Shown here piece by piece: positions 1 through 7,472 of a DNA stretch of 32,772 nucleotides. The translations under genes were made by a program, and so were the position numbers. The stretch spans positions 1 to 32,772 of the forward strand of contig JAGFJD010000437.1 of assembly GCA_024102975.1 (NCBI GenBank). The letters run 5' to 3'. Each line of letters starts with the position of its first letter. Positions within the stretch are counted from its first letter, which is position 1. Under the pieces are notes generated by a model that worked only from the letters and a program-made list of their open reading frames with translations, was not told where the DNA came from and searched no databases. This stretch comes from Phaeodactylibacter sp. GTDB lineage: Bacteria; Bacteroidota; Bacteroidia; Chitinophagales; Saprospiraceae.

Positions 1-1
1 T

Positions 2-196
2 TTAGAGCTTGTTTGGAGGTGGTGCTTTTGTAGCGAAAATGGCTGATTTTGGGTTCTCATGAGGCTCATTTTCTCGCTCATAGTGGGGCTATGGGCGAGA
101 AAATAGCTGAAATGAGGTTCCAAAAGCAGTCATTTGCAGCCAAAATAGCCTGCCCCGTACACACAGTGTCGGGGACTACCTCCAAACAAGCTCTAA
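2..196. mobile_element. MITE-like palindromic element with 19-bp terminal inverted repeats
   Basis: Positions 2-20 and 178-196 are perfect 19-bp inverted repeats. The interior is also an imperfect palindrome: arms 68-83 and 89-104 match at 15 of 16 positions, and the sequence between these and the termini aligns in inverted orientation. The right half holds about 27 extra bases near 150-177 that form their own small hairpin (CCCCG/CGGGG arms). There is no coding capacity. A short, non-coding element with terminal inverted repeats that folds along its whole length is typical of a MITE. The left flank is outside the window, so a target-site duplication cannot be checked. No transposase is present here. 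Confidence 0.65.
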
Positions 197-487
197 TAGT
201 TAAAAAACCGTAGGGCAGAACCCATAACGCTTATAAATTCCCTGCTCCTAAACATTCAAAATCGTAAGATTTTATTAGCTTAGCATTTCACATGCCTTGA
301 CATAATCCCCAACAATACTTCCTTATTCGGATGAATCCGAAAAAATTCGGTCTTTTTTCGGATTAAGCAGCCCAATTTTTTGGTGCAATTTTTAAGAAAA
401 AACATAACTAGCTGATTAACAACAACATAAATCAAGGCATGCTTTTGGCATAGTATTTTAAGGTTTATAGCAACGAAAGATATTACC
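197..487. other. Upstream region of the signalling island
   Basis: This is AT-rich non-coding sequence between the palindromic element and the first gene of the island. It contains the hairpin cluster at 326-364 and a TTTGGCATA motif at 444-452. I see no convincing coding sequence on either strand and no clear TAnnTTTG promoter, although the operon promoter should lie here. Confidence 0.5.
326..364. promoter_or_regulatory. Overlapping TTCGGAT palindromes, candidate operator or hairpin
   Basis: TTCGGAT (326-332) and ATCCGAA (335-341) form one palindrome with a 2-base spacer. AATCCGAAAAAA (334-345) and TTTTTTCGGATT (353-364) form a second with perfect 12-bp arms and a 7-base loop. The two share a half-site, so the CGGAT half-site occurs three times in alternating orientation. 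This arrangement fits a multi-site operator or two mutually exclusive hairpins about 120 bases before the first gene. The element ends without a T-run, so a terminator on the + strand is less likely. Confidence 0.45.
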
Positions 488-898
488 ATGAAAACGACTA
501 CATCGCCTGATCATAAAACTACAGCCCCATTCAATCTCTATTTGGATAAGAAGCAGTCGGCATCCTGCTCCGTATTCACGTTGTGGACCAAAACCCGGGA
601 AGACCGGCAGAAACTGCTGAAAAACTCTGATTTTGCCCAACAATTTGTCATCCTTCGCTCCGAGACCGAATGTTTACTGCAACTTTCCAATATGCGTTCA
701 GGCAACCGGAAACCATGGTTGTTGGTTGAGCCTTCCGGCTGGAAAGGCTTCGGCAGGCTCTTCAAAAAAATCAGCCGGAAAAAGAAAATGCTTGTTTTCT
801 TGTTGGATCAATCTATGGAAACCAGCTACCTGGCCGAACGGATATTTGTTGTGGACAACCAGGGCGAAGTTGTCGACGTGGTTGAAACTTCTTTTTAG
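488..898 (+). CDS. Hypothetical protein, 136 aa, first gene of the island
   Basis: I do not recognise this family. The ATG at 488 gives a 136-residue soluble protein with a polar N-terminus (residues 1-25), a middle part rich in charged residues and aromatic/Trp positions, a basic patch near residues 90-102 (several consecutive Lys/Arg), and a hydrophobic strand (MLVFLL) followed by an acidic C-terminus. There is no signal peptide or membrane segment. It lies on the same strand as the following six genes but is separated from the next by 306 bases, so it may be transcribed separately. Its position in front of the prenyl-synthase-like gene suggests, without proving, that it belongs to the same system as a small adaptor, substrate or regulator. 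Confidence 0.6.
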   Translation: MKTTTSPDHKTTAPFNLYLDKKQSASCSVFTLWTKTREDRQKLLKNSDFAQQFVILRSETECLLQLSNMRSGNRKPWLLVEPSGWKGFGRLFKKISRKKKMLVFLLDQSMETSYLAERIFVVDNQGEVVDVVETSF

Positions 899-1204
899 CA
901 AATGTTAAACTATTGTTAACTTAGCTTCTGCCCGGGAATAGTGACAGAAGATAAATATTGTCCATTTTTTGGTGAGGAAATTCCTGAAACCAAAATGCCT
1001 TTCAGGGAAGAAGTATTTTTTTGCATTAATTATCATCATATAAATGATAATTTCAGATTGAAGATTCGTGTACTGGCGGTCTTCACAACAACCCTCCGGC
1101 ATAAAATTGGTTCTTAAGGGCAGTTTCATTTAAATCTGGACATTGCTACTGGCGTCAAAAAAAGTTATATTGGGAAAGTATATCTATCCCAAAACTAACT
1201 TTCT
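899..1204. other. Intergenic region with two small inverted repeats
   Basis: These 306 bases contain no supportable gene. Two features stand out: an AT-rich inverted repeat near 1030-1053 (ATTATCAT / ATGATAAT) and a TTGGGA/TCCCAA dyad with an 11-base spacer at 1170-1192, ending 12 bases before the next start codon. The latter is well placed for an operator or a hairpin affecting translation initiation. No recognisable TAnnTTTG promoter was seen. Confidence 0.4.
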
Positions 1205-2377
1205 ATGGACCCTAATCGCCACAATGATATGCTCTGGGTTCGCGCCAAAACCCTGCTGGAATACGAAAAATTCCAGTATTTCAGCCTGGCAAATCCAAGT
1301 TGCAAGGTGTTCTTTGCAATACTAGACCGGAAAATGAAGGGCCTTCCGCTCCGGGCATACTATATGCACAAACTGTACGAGTACCTGCTGGAAGAAGGGG
1401 GAAGGAACCGGGGAGTCCCGGTCTCTTTTTTCACCCATTTCCTGCCCTTTGTCGCCGAGGCGGTAATCAGCATCCAATACTACCACAACCAGGTGCTGGA
1501 TGGAAAAGGAGGGGTAGGAAATCAGCTTGAAATCCAGCAAAATGTGGTAATAAGCAACCTTTTCAAGGACTGGTTTTATGATTTCCTCGGAGCCATGTGC
1601 CCTCCTGCTATCGCCAATGAATTGCAGAGCTGTGTGCGTACAGTCTTTAATTGCGTAGATATCGGGCAATGGCTTGAAAAGCACAACGGATTGTATCGGA
1701 ACTGGAGAGAGGCGCATGTTGGGGCCCACCATTTTACGGAATACCTGAGCGCCGTCCTGGAAAGGCAACAACTGGGAAGAGTAGAGTCTGTCGTCAGGTC
1801 TCAGGCCCTGCTCTGCCGGAGCGACCGGAAATTTTTATCCGCTTATCTCGAAAGGATTTATCTGACCAACGCGATACTTTACAGAGAATTCACCAAACTG
1901 ATCCTGCAACTGTTGTGCTTGCCCGAAAGTACGGAAGCTTCCATCAATCGGTTCGCCGTTTATTTCGGCTTAATGCATCAAATCGTCAACGACAACGGCG
2001 ACCTGGTGCATTCGAAAGCAAAACTCACCACGGAGGAAAAGGTCATCGGAGACGCCCAAAGCGACCTGCGGAACCGGACGGTGACGCTGCCGGTCTGCCT
2101 GCACTTGAACGAATGCCCGAACGGAGAAATTGCCAAGTTTCTGCAGAGCAGGAAACGCTGCATTTCTTCCGCTATGCAGACCCGTTTTTTTAAAGAGTTG
2201 GTTAACCACAGCGCCATATACCAATCCATCCGGGTAGGAAAGGCTTTAAAAAATTTAGCCTTAAAAGAGCTGAATCCGTATAACCGGCAGTATTTATTGC
2301 TGGAGGATATGTGCAAGATCGCAGACAACAACAAATACTACCGGCATTTTTACGATGCCCGGGTGAACAGAAAATGA
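1205..2377 (+). CDS. Isoprenyl-diphosphate-synthase-fold protein with degenerate active site
   Basis: This 390-residue protein is largely helical and aligns by eye with trans-isoprenyl diphosphate synthases. Around residues 88-104 a segment corresponds to the first aspartate-rich motif, but the DDxxD core reads N95-Q-V-L-D99 after a conserved H94, and the following Arg-Arg-Gly is replaced by a Lys-Gly-Gly. Residues 253-268 (GLMHQIVNDNGDL) correspond to the second motif, with the Gln-Ile intact but N263-D264-x-x-D267. Residues 287-296 match the conserved Asp-Leu...Thr-Leu-Pro block, but the usual Gly-Lys is Arg-Thr. In the family these Asp and Lys residues bind Mg2+-diphosphate, so catalysis is probably altered or lost. 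It may bind a prenyl ligand or act as a scaffold. ComQ of the Bacillus ComQXPA quorum-sensing system is a family precedent for such a protein beside a histidine kinase. It sits 83 bases upstream of the large GHKL-like gene. Confidence 0.65.
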   Translation: MDPNRHNDMLWVRAKTLLEYEKFQYFSLANPSCKVFFAILDRKMKGLPLRAYYMHKLYEYLLEEGGRNRGVPVSFFTHFLPFVAEAVISIQYYHNQVLDGKGGVGNQLEIQQNVVISNLFKDWFYDFLGAMCPPAIANELQSCVRTVFNCVDIGQWLEKHNGLYRNWREAHVGAHHFTEYLSAVLERQQLGRVESVVRSQALLCRSDRKFLSAYLERIYLTNAILYREFTKLILQLLCLPESTEASINRFAVYFGLMHQIVNDNGDLVHSKAKLTTEEKVIGDAQSDLRNRTVTLPVCLHLNECPNGEIAKFLQSRKRCISSAMQTRFFKELVNHSAIYQSIRVGKALKNLALKELNPYNRQYLLLEDMCKIADNNKYYRHFYDARVNRK

Positions 2378-2411
2378 CCCGAAAATCTTCGGCTGCCTGA
2401 AAAAATGGTTT

Positions 2412-2428
2412 GGCATATAGCTTATGCC
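2412..2428. promoter_or_regulatory. Short dyad upstream of the GHKL-like gene
   Basis: GGCATA (2412-2417) and TATGCC (2423-2428) form a perfect dyad with a 5-base spacer in the 83-base gap before the start at 2461. It overlaps a TTTGGCATA motif (2409-2417) that also occurs at 444-452 and 11531-11539. It could be an operator. The evidence is the symmetry and position only. Confidence 0.3.
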
Positions 2429-2460
2429 TTCCTATACCTGGACCCTTAAATTCGAACAAA

Positions 2461-5400
2461 ATGAGTACGTCAACAGCAATCGAAAAACAAAAGGATAACG
2501 TCCCTCCAACGATTCCTGCAAAACCCGATATGCGGGGCATTATGGCCTACCCACAGATTGAGCTGTTCTATGATCTGCTGATGGACCGGCTGCACATGGC
2601 GGTCGGGTTGTTTCTCACGGAGAAATTCATGTTGATCATCAATGCCCTGCCCCGAAACCACGAAGTGGGCACGCGGATTGAGGTGCCCCGGTTTGAAGGG
2701 GTTGAACTGGGATACGTAGGCGTTCAACGCCAAAGGATATTGCTGGAAGGGGACAAAGCATCCAGGGTTACCGGGCTGGATGGCAACTGGGACTGGCTCA
2801 AAAACTCGATATTTGAGTTAGACCAGAAACAGGCCGTTGTGAGTACCAAAAATTATGAAAGGTTCCGGGCCGGAGCATATCGGCTTGAAGACATTTTGGA
2901 AGTCGGCATGGGCAGGTTGTCCAAATATTTCGAAGGAATCCTGAAGCCCGATGAAAACGTACAGCTAACCGAAGCCCAAAAAAATGAATATCCGATTCTG
3001 GACCATCATTTTGATATTACGCAATATCGGCACCTTTCCTTGCCGCTGATCCAATTTGCCGAATTTGACGGGATCGTACACATTATTTACCACGAAAACG
3101 ACCACAAGCAATTCGTCAAGATCACTAACCTCGGAAAAGAAGAACTGCGGAAAGATACGGTAGGCATCATGATCAAGCTTTTCAGCCGGGAGTACGAAGG
3201 GCTCATCCTCGATTGGGATATTGTTGAAGGAGAAAAGTATAAGGAGCAATCTCTGCAGGATGCGTTGGCGGAGAGGTTATACCTTGCCCACACCAAGGCC
3301 AGCGGCAGGAAATTCAATCCTATCCTTGAAGAGTTGAAGTACCGGGAATATTACCAATTGCACCAATTGTACTTCTCCGACCGCTTCGGCCTGAATAAAA
3401 ATATCCCGGAAACCATCCGCAGGCAGTACCACCAAATCGCCATCCTTTCCATCCTCATCGACTCCTATGCCCACAACATCAGCGCCCATAGCCTGACCGC
3501 CCTGGAATGGTGGTTTAAACAACGCGCCGAGCTGCTGGAAAAAAGGGAACGCGCAGAGGAAATCTTCGACGGCGACTTTGCCGATATACCCCTGATCACC
3601 TCCGGGCAGCCGCTCGACAACGAAATCCATCCCCTGCTGCGGTTCCTGCTCGACAAAGGCGCCTTCTGGACCGGCCTGACCCGGGCGCACAACTTCGGCG
3701 GCAAGATCAGCAGCCTCTACAGCGTCCTCTGGCACGATTTCGTCAACAACCCCCTGTACCTGGGCACGATCGCCTTCTCCGAGGAAATCCTGAAGCTCAA
3801 CATCAACGTCACTTTCCTGAAAAGGATAAAAGAGGAAGAAGGCGTGCGCTTTGAAAAAAAGGTGGAACTGGATGGCAAGTTCGTGAGCATCGACCTCTCC
3901 CGGCTCGTCGTGCCGGTCCTTCCGGTGGAAGATATGAAAAAGAGCAAGTTCATCATCCCCGGAAAAAAGTTTGGGGCTATCAGCGAACGCCTCAAAGCGT
4001 GCAAGGCCTTCTTCCCGGGAGGGGTGGTGGGCCGCCATGCCTTCTTCACCATACTGGAAAACGAAATCCGCAACGTCAAGCATTTCCCGCCCGAAGAACT
4101 CCGGCAAATGAAACGGCATGGGCTGACTTTGAATATTTCCATTGAGGAAGACAACTACGACGATTCGGACAAAGCTACCTACTACAAGATCGGCGTATGG
4201 ATAAAAAACCCGGTCCAACTGGACCAGGAGCTTTTCCTCAGGCGGCTGACCAACCTGTGGGAAGATATTATCACAAAAGAAACCAACCGGCCTAAGCTGG
4301 GCGGAATTTACCAGGATAAAGTATGCGCCGCCATGCTGTTCAACAATTCCTTTGCCAGCGTACAGGACAAGGCCGGCCACCGGGGAAAACGCTATTATCC
4401 CTGGGTAAAAGTGGGCAGCAGCCCTAATCTGAAATACAAAGAAGGAGCGGTTATTGAGGAGATTGAACTCACCGCCCGGCGGTACTTTTTGCCGGAATTC
4501 CAAAAATCAAAGGAATTATTCGATAGTATATACGAGCCGCATTCGGGTTACTACAAAAAATTCATTCACTTGTGGAGAGGGGAAAACATTTACAGCCCGG
4601 ACAATTTAAACAACCTGAGCGGCGAATGGGAAAACCTATCCCGCTTCCGGTTCGTGCATCTTCCCAAAGATGCCTCAAAAGCTTTTAACCAATGCCGCGA
4701 AGCCGGAGTTATCCGGATTATCCACGAAAATGCAGGAGATTCAGAAACCGCTTACCGATTCTGGCTGAACCAATGGATGGCCGGCAAAACGCCTGAAAAC
4801 CAGGCATATTTCAAGTTTAATGTGAGGCCTGTGGAAAAAAACCAATTTCAACTCTCCGCCCTGCTGGAATGGACAGAGGAGGGCGCCCGTTTTTACAGCA
4901 GCCGGAAGCATAAAAAAGTGTTGAACGAGAAATCCAATCACCGCCCGCTGGAAAGGATCAACCTCATCCACGGCAGCGAAAAAAACGCGCCCAAAAGCAA
5001 AAACAAAGACATCTGCCGGTTCCGCAGCCACGGCATCCTTCAGCAGTACTTCTGTGGCAGGAAAAAAATCCGGGAGGCGGAAATGAGCCCGGCACTGGCG
5101 GCCGAGCTGTTTGAAACCCTCGCCACCCGGATATGCATCTTCGACAACCGCCTGGCCAACCGGATGGAACAGGCCAACAAGGAAGTGGTCAAAGAACAGT
5201 TACACTGCGAGATTTACCCGGAAGATGTGGAACAATGGCAGTCTATCCGCCAGGGAGGCTTCAGCCGTTTCCATTTCCTGGTCGTCCACCTCTCTTTTAT
5301 TGAGGCATTCCGGGATAAGGACGGAAAAAAGAAATACAGCGAAGACGATATCGGCGCCTTCATACAGGACCAGGTGCTGCAGGGAAAAAAAGCGGCGGAC

Positions 5401-5637
5401 AACTTCATCCTCGTCGTCACTACCGGCCGGGGCAGGACGCAATGGTGGAGCAAGCTCAAGGATCAGGATGAAAAAAATGAAACAGCGGGCAAAGCGCCGC
5501 TCGCCGGCCTTCCGTACGGCGCCTTCGTCACCTTCCGCCCGGTGGAATCCCTGATCGCCGCTGTGGAAAATTCCATTGGCAAAAAAGACGATGTCGAACT
5601 GAAGTACCGGCTGACAAAAATTTTGTTTGGTTCCTGA
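2461..5637 (+). CDS. Large GHKL-ATPase-like sensor protein, 1058 aa
   Basis: The ATG at 2461 is preferred; the frame stays open upstream to a TTG at 2410 but that part looks non-coding. Residues 1-310 form an N-terminal region of unknown type. Residues 328-352 hold a helix with A-H338-N-I-x-x-H, resembling the phospho-acceptor helix (DHp/H-box) of histidine kinases. Residues 528-541 (ILENEIRNVKH) resemble the N-box of GHKL ATPases. The beta strand after it ends in Ile-Lys-Asn-Pro where a D-x-G-x-G motif would be expected, and residues 611-628 (KLGGIYQDKVCAAMLF) occupy the G2-box/lid position. Residues 680-1058 are an unidentified region with long hydrophobic strands, a GRGRTQWW motif near 988-995 and a well-formed C-terminal block. 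There are no membrane segments, so it is cytoplasmic. It is probably the ATP-dependent sensor of the island; kinase activity is inferred, not shown. Downstream gene follows after 15 bases. Confidence 0.6.
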   Translation: MSTSTAIEKQKDNVPPTIPAKPDMRGIMAYPQIELFYDLLMDRLHMAVGLFLTEKFMLIINALPRNHEVGTRIEVPRFEGVELGYVGVQRQRILLEGDKASRVTGLDGNWDWLKNSIFELDQKQAVVSTKNYERFRAGAYRLEDILEVGMGRLSKYFEGILKPDENVQLTEAQKNEYPILDHHFDITQYRHLSLPLIQFAEFDGIVHIIYHENDHKQFVKITNLGKEELRKDTVGIMIKLFSREYEGLILDWDIVEGEKYKEQSLQDALAERLYLAHTKASGRKFNPILEELKYREYYQLHQLYFSDRFGLNKNIPETIRRQYHQIAILSILIDSYAHNISAHSLTALEWWFKQRAELLEKRERAEEIFDGDFADIPLITSGQPLDNEIHPLLRFLLDKGAFWTGLTRAHNFGGKISSLYSVLWHDFVNNPLYLGTIAFSEEILKLNINVTFLKRIKEEEGVRFEKKVELDGKFVSIDLSRLVVPVLPVEDMKKSKFIIPGKKFGAISERLKACKAFFPGGVVGRHAFFTILENEIRNVKHFPPEELRQMKRHGLTLNISIEEDNYDDSDKATYYKIGVWIKNPVQLDQELFLRRLTNLWEDIITKETNRPKLGGIYQDKVCAAMLFNNSFASVQDKAGHRGKRYYPWVKVGSSPNLKYKEGAVIEEIELTARRYFLPEFQKSKELFDSIYEPHSGYYKKFIHLWRGENIYSPDNLNNLSGEWENLSRFRFVHLPKDASKAFNQCREAGVIRIIHENAGDSETAYRFWLNQWMAGKTPENQAYFKFNVRPVEKNQFQLSALLEWTEEGARFYSSRKHKKVLNEKSNHRPLERINLIHGSEKNAPKSKNKDICRFRSHGILQQYFCGRKKIREAEMSPALAAELFETLATRICIFDNRLANRMEQANKEVVKEQLHCEIYPEDVEQWQSIRQGGFSRFHFLVVHLSFIEAFRDKDGKKKYSEDDIGAFIQDQVLQGKKAADNFILVVTTGRGRTQWWSKLKDQDEKNETAGKAPLAGLPYGAFVTFRPVESLIAAVENSIGKKDDVELKYRLTKILFGS

Positions 5638-5652
5638 TAAATTATATCCCCT

Positions 5653-6498
5653 ATGAAAAATAACTACTCAAAAGTCCTGGCTATCTTATGGCACTGGGAT
5701 CCCCTGCGGGAAAAAGGGCTGGCCTTTGACACGGTTAGCATTGAAGAGGATGCAGAAAGCCTGGTTTGCCGGCTGCAGCACAACCGGCCCATCCCGTCAA
5801 TCGGAGCAGACATGGAACGCTGCGCCGAAAAGGTAAGCCCGGGCGGCAGGCTCCTCATGTTGGTCCACCGGGACTCCCTGCACGCCGGAACCCATCAGGA
5901 AATGAAAACCAGGATTGAAAAGGCATTGCCGGAAGGCGCCACGCTCGACTGGAAAGTCTTCGGCGGGGGAGACGATTACATCTACTACGACAGCATGCAG
6001 GACACCGGCCTGCTCAACCAGGAAGGCGACTTTGTCATCGACGACATTTATGAATACGATTCAGAAGACGGGGAACTTTGCGAGCGCCTGTCCTCCGTCG
6101 TAGCGGCAGGCTCCGAGGGTTCTACGGCGCTGAGAAAAAAGTTCTTTGAACAGGTGTGGCTGTATTACACCCTGGAATGCAAGCAAACCTTCATATACGG
6201 CAGGCATGAATATTTAAGATTCGTCACTTATTACAAACCTCAGCTCATGAACGGCCACTCCCTGGAAGGCCTGCTGGAGGAAAAACGCCCGGTACTAGCC
6301 CGGCAGCTAAGGGATATTTGCGGCGGCCGGATCAACGAGGCCCATCTGGAAAAGATTTACAACAACAATAAAGATGTCATAAAGAATTATCAGGAACTCA
6401 AAGCGTTCCTGGAAAAGCCCAGGCCGGGCCACACTTTCGAGCTGGCCGCCAGGGAAAAATTCGATAACCTGATCAAGGCAATGCCGGAAACGATTTAA
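5653..6498 (+). CDS. Unidentified alpha/beta protein, 281 aa
   Basis: I do not recognise this family. Residues 7-13 form a hydrophobic strand (VLAILWH), and residues 60-120 alternate strands and helices, including GGRLLMLVHR and a GGGDDYIYYD segment, suggesting a Rossmann-like or flavodoxin-like N-terminal domain of about 130 residues. The remainder is helical, acidic around 125-145, and ends without a hydrophobic tail. There is no signal peptide. The start lies only 15 bases after the GHKL-like gene, so the two are almost certainly co-transcribed and co-regulated. The downstream side is bounded by three hairpins. A role as a partner or effector of the sensor is inferred from position only. 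Confidence 0.65.
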   Translation: MKNNYSKVLAILWHWDPLREKGLAFDTVSIEEDAESLVCRLQHNRPIPSIGADMERCAEKVSPGGRLLMLVHRDSLHAGTHQEMKTRIEKALPEGATLDWKVFGGGDDYIYYDSMQDTGLLNQEGDFVIDDIYEYDSEDGELCERLSSVVAAGSEGSTALRKKFFEQVWLYYTLECKQTFIYGRHEYLRFVTYYKPQLMNGHSLEGLLEEKRPVLARQLRDICGGRINEAHLEKIYNNNKDVIKNYQELKAFLEKPRPGHTFELAAREKFDNLIKAMPETI

Positions 6499-6505
6499 CA
6501 ACATT

Positions 6506-6558
6506 TATACTGGCGAACGCGTGGTTTTGTCAGGAGCAAAACCAGCGATGCCAGTATA
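6506..6558. repeat. Hairpin 1 of an intercistronic triplet
   Basis: Outer arms TATACTGGC (6506-6514) and GCCAGTATA (6550-6558) are perfect, and inner arms TGGTTTTG (6522-6529) and CAAAACCA (6536-6543) stack inside them. The layout is closely mirrored by the next hairpin, as if the two were diverged copies. Confidence 0.7.
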
Positions 6559-6560
6559 TA

Positions 6561-6605
6561 CTGACCCGGCGGGTTTTGTAGCCGACAAAACCTGCCGTGC
6601 GTCAG
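6561..6605. repeat. Hairpin 2 of an intercistronic triplet
   Basis: Outer arms CTGAC (6561-6565) and GTCAG (6601-6605) enclose inner arms GGCGGGTTTTGT (6568-6579) and ACAAAACCTGCC (6585-6596) with one mismatch. The GGTTTTG/CAAAACC core is shared with hairpin 1. Confidence 0.7.
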
Positions 6606-6615
6606 CATAAAAAGT

Positions 6616-6713
6616 AAGTTCGACGTCAATGCCTTGTGGCGAAGGCCATTGCCCCTGTGAGAATGCCGGCATTCGCCATAAGGCATTGACTCAAAATGTC
6701 GGACTTGTTTTTT
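6616..6713 (+). terminator. Hairpin 3 with T-run: terminator or attenuator inside the island
   Basis: Arms 6625-6643 and 6672-6690 pair over 19 bases with one mismatch. Further complementary arms AAGTTCGAC (6616-6624) and GTCGGACTT (6698-6706, one mismatch) extend the stem across a 7-base bulge. The stem is followed by a T-run at 6708-6713, as in an intrinsic terminator. The next start codon (6726) lies only 13 bases after the T-run and no promoter is visible between them, so transcription of the downstream genes would require read-through. This suggests attenuation or processing rather than a simple end of operon. Confidence 0.55.
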
Positions 6714-6725
6714 AATCACTACTTA

Positions 6726-7472
6726 ATGAGCACATGCTACTTTTTCTCTACGGACGATGAATTAGTTGAGTTGTTGGCCTCGCAGGCCAGAAAAGAAAAC
6801 ATACTGCTTCAGCCTTTTCAGGCAGGTTCTCCGCCGGAGGAAGGGGTTGTCCTGCTGTTCAGCCCCATCCTGGCCAACGGCCATTACCTTTCCTGCGAAA
6901 AACTGTGGAAAAACTACTTTCAGCAGGAACACCCGGAAGTAAAACTGGTCACCGCCGGTTTTGAAGACGCCCGGCAAAAAAACCACATCGATTTGTTGCG
7001 GTTGCCGGATAACCTGAGCGAAGTATTCCAAAATGCTTTAACTTGTAGGGAAGCATGGGAACCGGTAGCGGCAAAAGGCAAAAGCGTGATGCAGTTGCTG
7101 GCCCGGTTTCTGGAGGGCCACGGAGGCGACAGCCTGCTTGCCGCGTTCAGCCGGCTCCGGCGCCTGCTCCAGATTGCGCGGGACGAAAAGGCGCAGTTCG
7201 GCACCGGATTTGAAGAGATTTGGGATAACCTTTTAGGGCCGAACGACATCGTGCAAAGATGGCACGTTTTCATCAACCGCTGGGCTGGCTATTATCCCTA
7301 TTTCACAGGCTTGCCGTTTTATCCGGTTTTTCAATTTATAGAATCAAAAGCCAATGCAATCGACCCTATCATCAAAGGACAGCAGGCATCGCTGTTAGAG
7401 GAGCCCTGGGTGCTGGACAACATTACTGAGATCAGCGCCGCGCTCAAAAGGATTGAAAAGTATGTCTACTAA
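6726..7472 (+). CDS. Unidentified protein with receiver-like or TIR-like alpha/beta N-terminus, about 248 aa
   Basis: An upstream in-frame ATG at 6696 lies inside the right arm of hairpin 3, so the ATG at 6726 is the better start. Residues 3-95 alternate strands and helices: CYFFSTDDEL, ILLQPF, VVLLFSP, VKLVTAGF and DLLRLP. This fits a flavodoxin-like fold such as a receiver or TIR-type domain. The position where a receiver would have its phospho-Asp reads FSP, so phosphorylation is unlikely. The last 150 residues are helical with aromatic-rich stretches. There is no signal peptide or membrane helix. Its stop codon overlaps the start of the downstream regulator by 11 bases, which implies translational coupling and possibly a stoichiometric partnership with that regulator. 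Family not recognised. Confidence 0.6.
   Translation: MSTCYFFSTDDELVELLASQARKENILLQPFQAGSPPEEGVVLLFSPILANGHYLSCEKLWKNYFQQEHPEVKLVTAGFEDARQKNHIDLLRLPDNLSEVFQNALTCREAWEPVAAKGKSVMQLLARFLEGHGGDSLLAAFSRLRRLLQIARDEKAQFGTGFEEIWDNLLGPNDIVQRWHVFINRWAGYYPYFTGLPFYPVFQFIESKANAIDPIIKGQQASLLEEPWVLDNITEISAALKRIEKYVY

Noticed and set aside
444..460. Sigma-54 (-24/-12) promoter in front of the island
   Set aside because: A GG is present in TTTGGCAT but no GC lies ten bases downstream; the same applies to the site at 2409.
6506..6713. CRISPR array or retron ncRNA
   Set aside because: The three hairpins are not evenly spaced direct repeats and there is no cas gene or reverse transcriptase nearby.
6696..6725. 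ATG at 6696 as start of the 248-aa protein
   Set aside because: It lies within the right arm of hairpin 3 and adds a short low-information peptide; the ATG at 6726 is cleaner.
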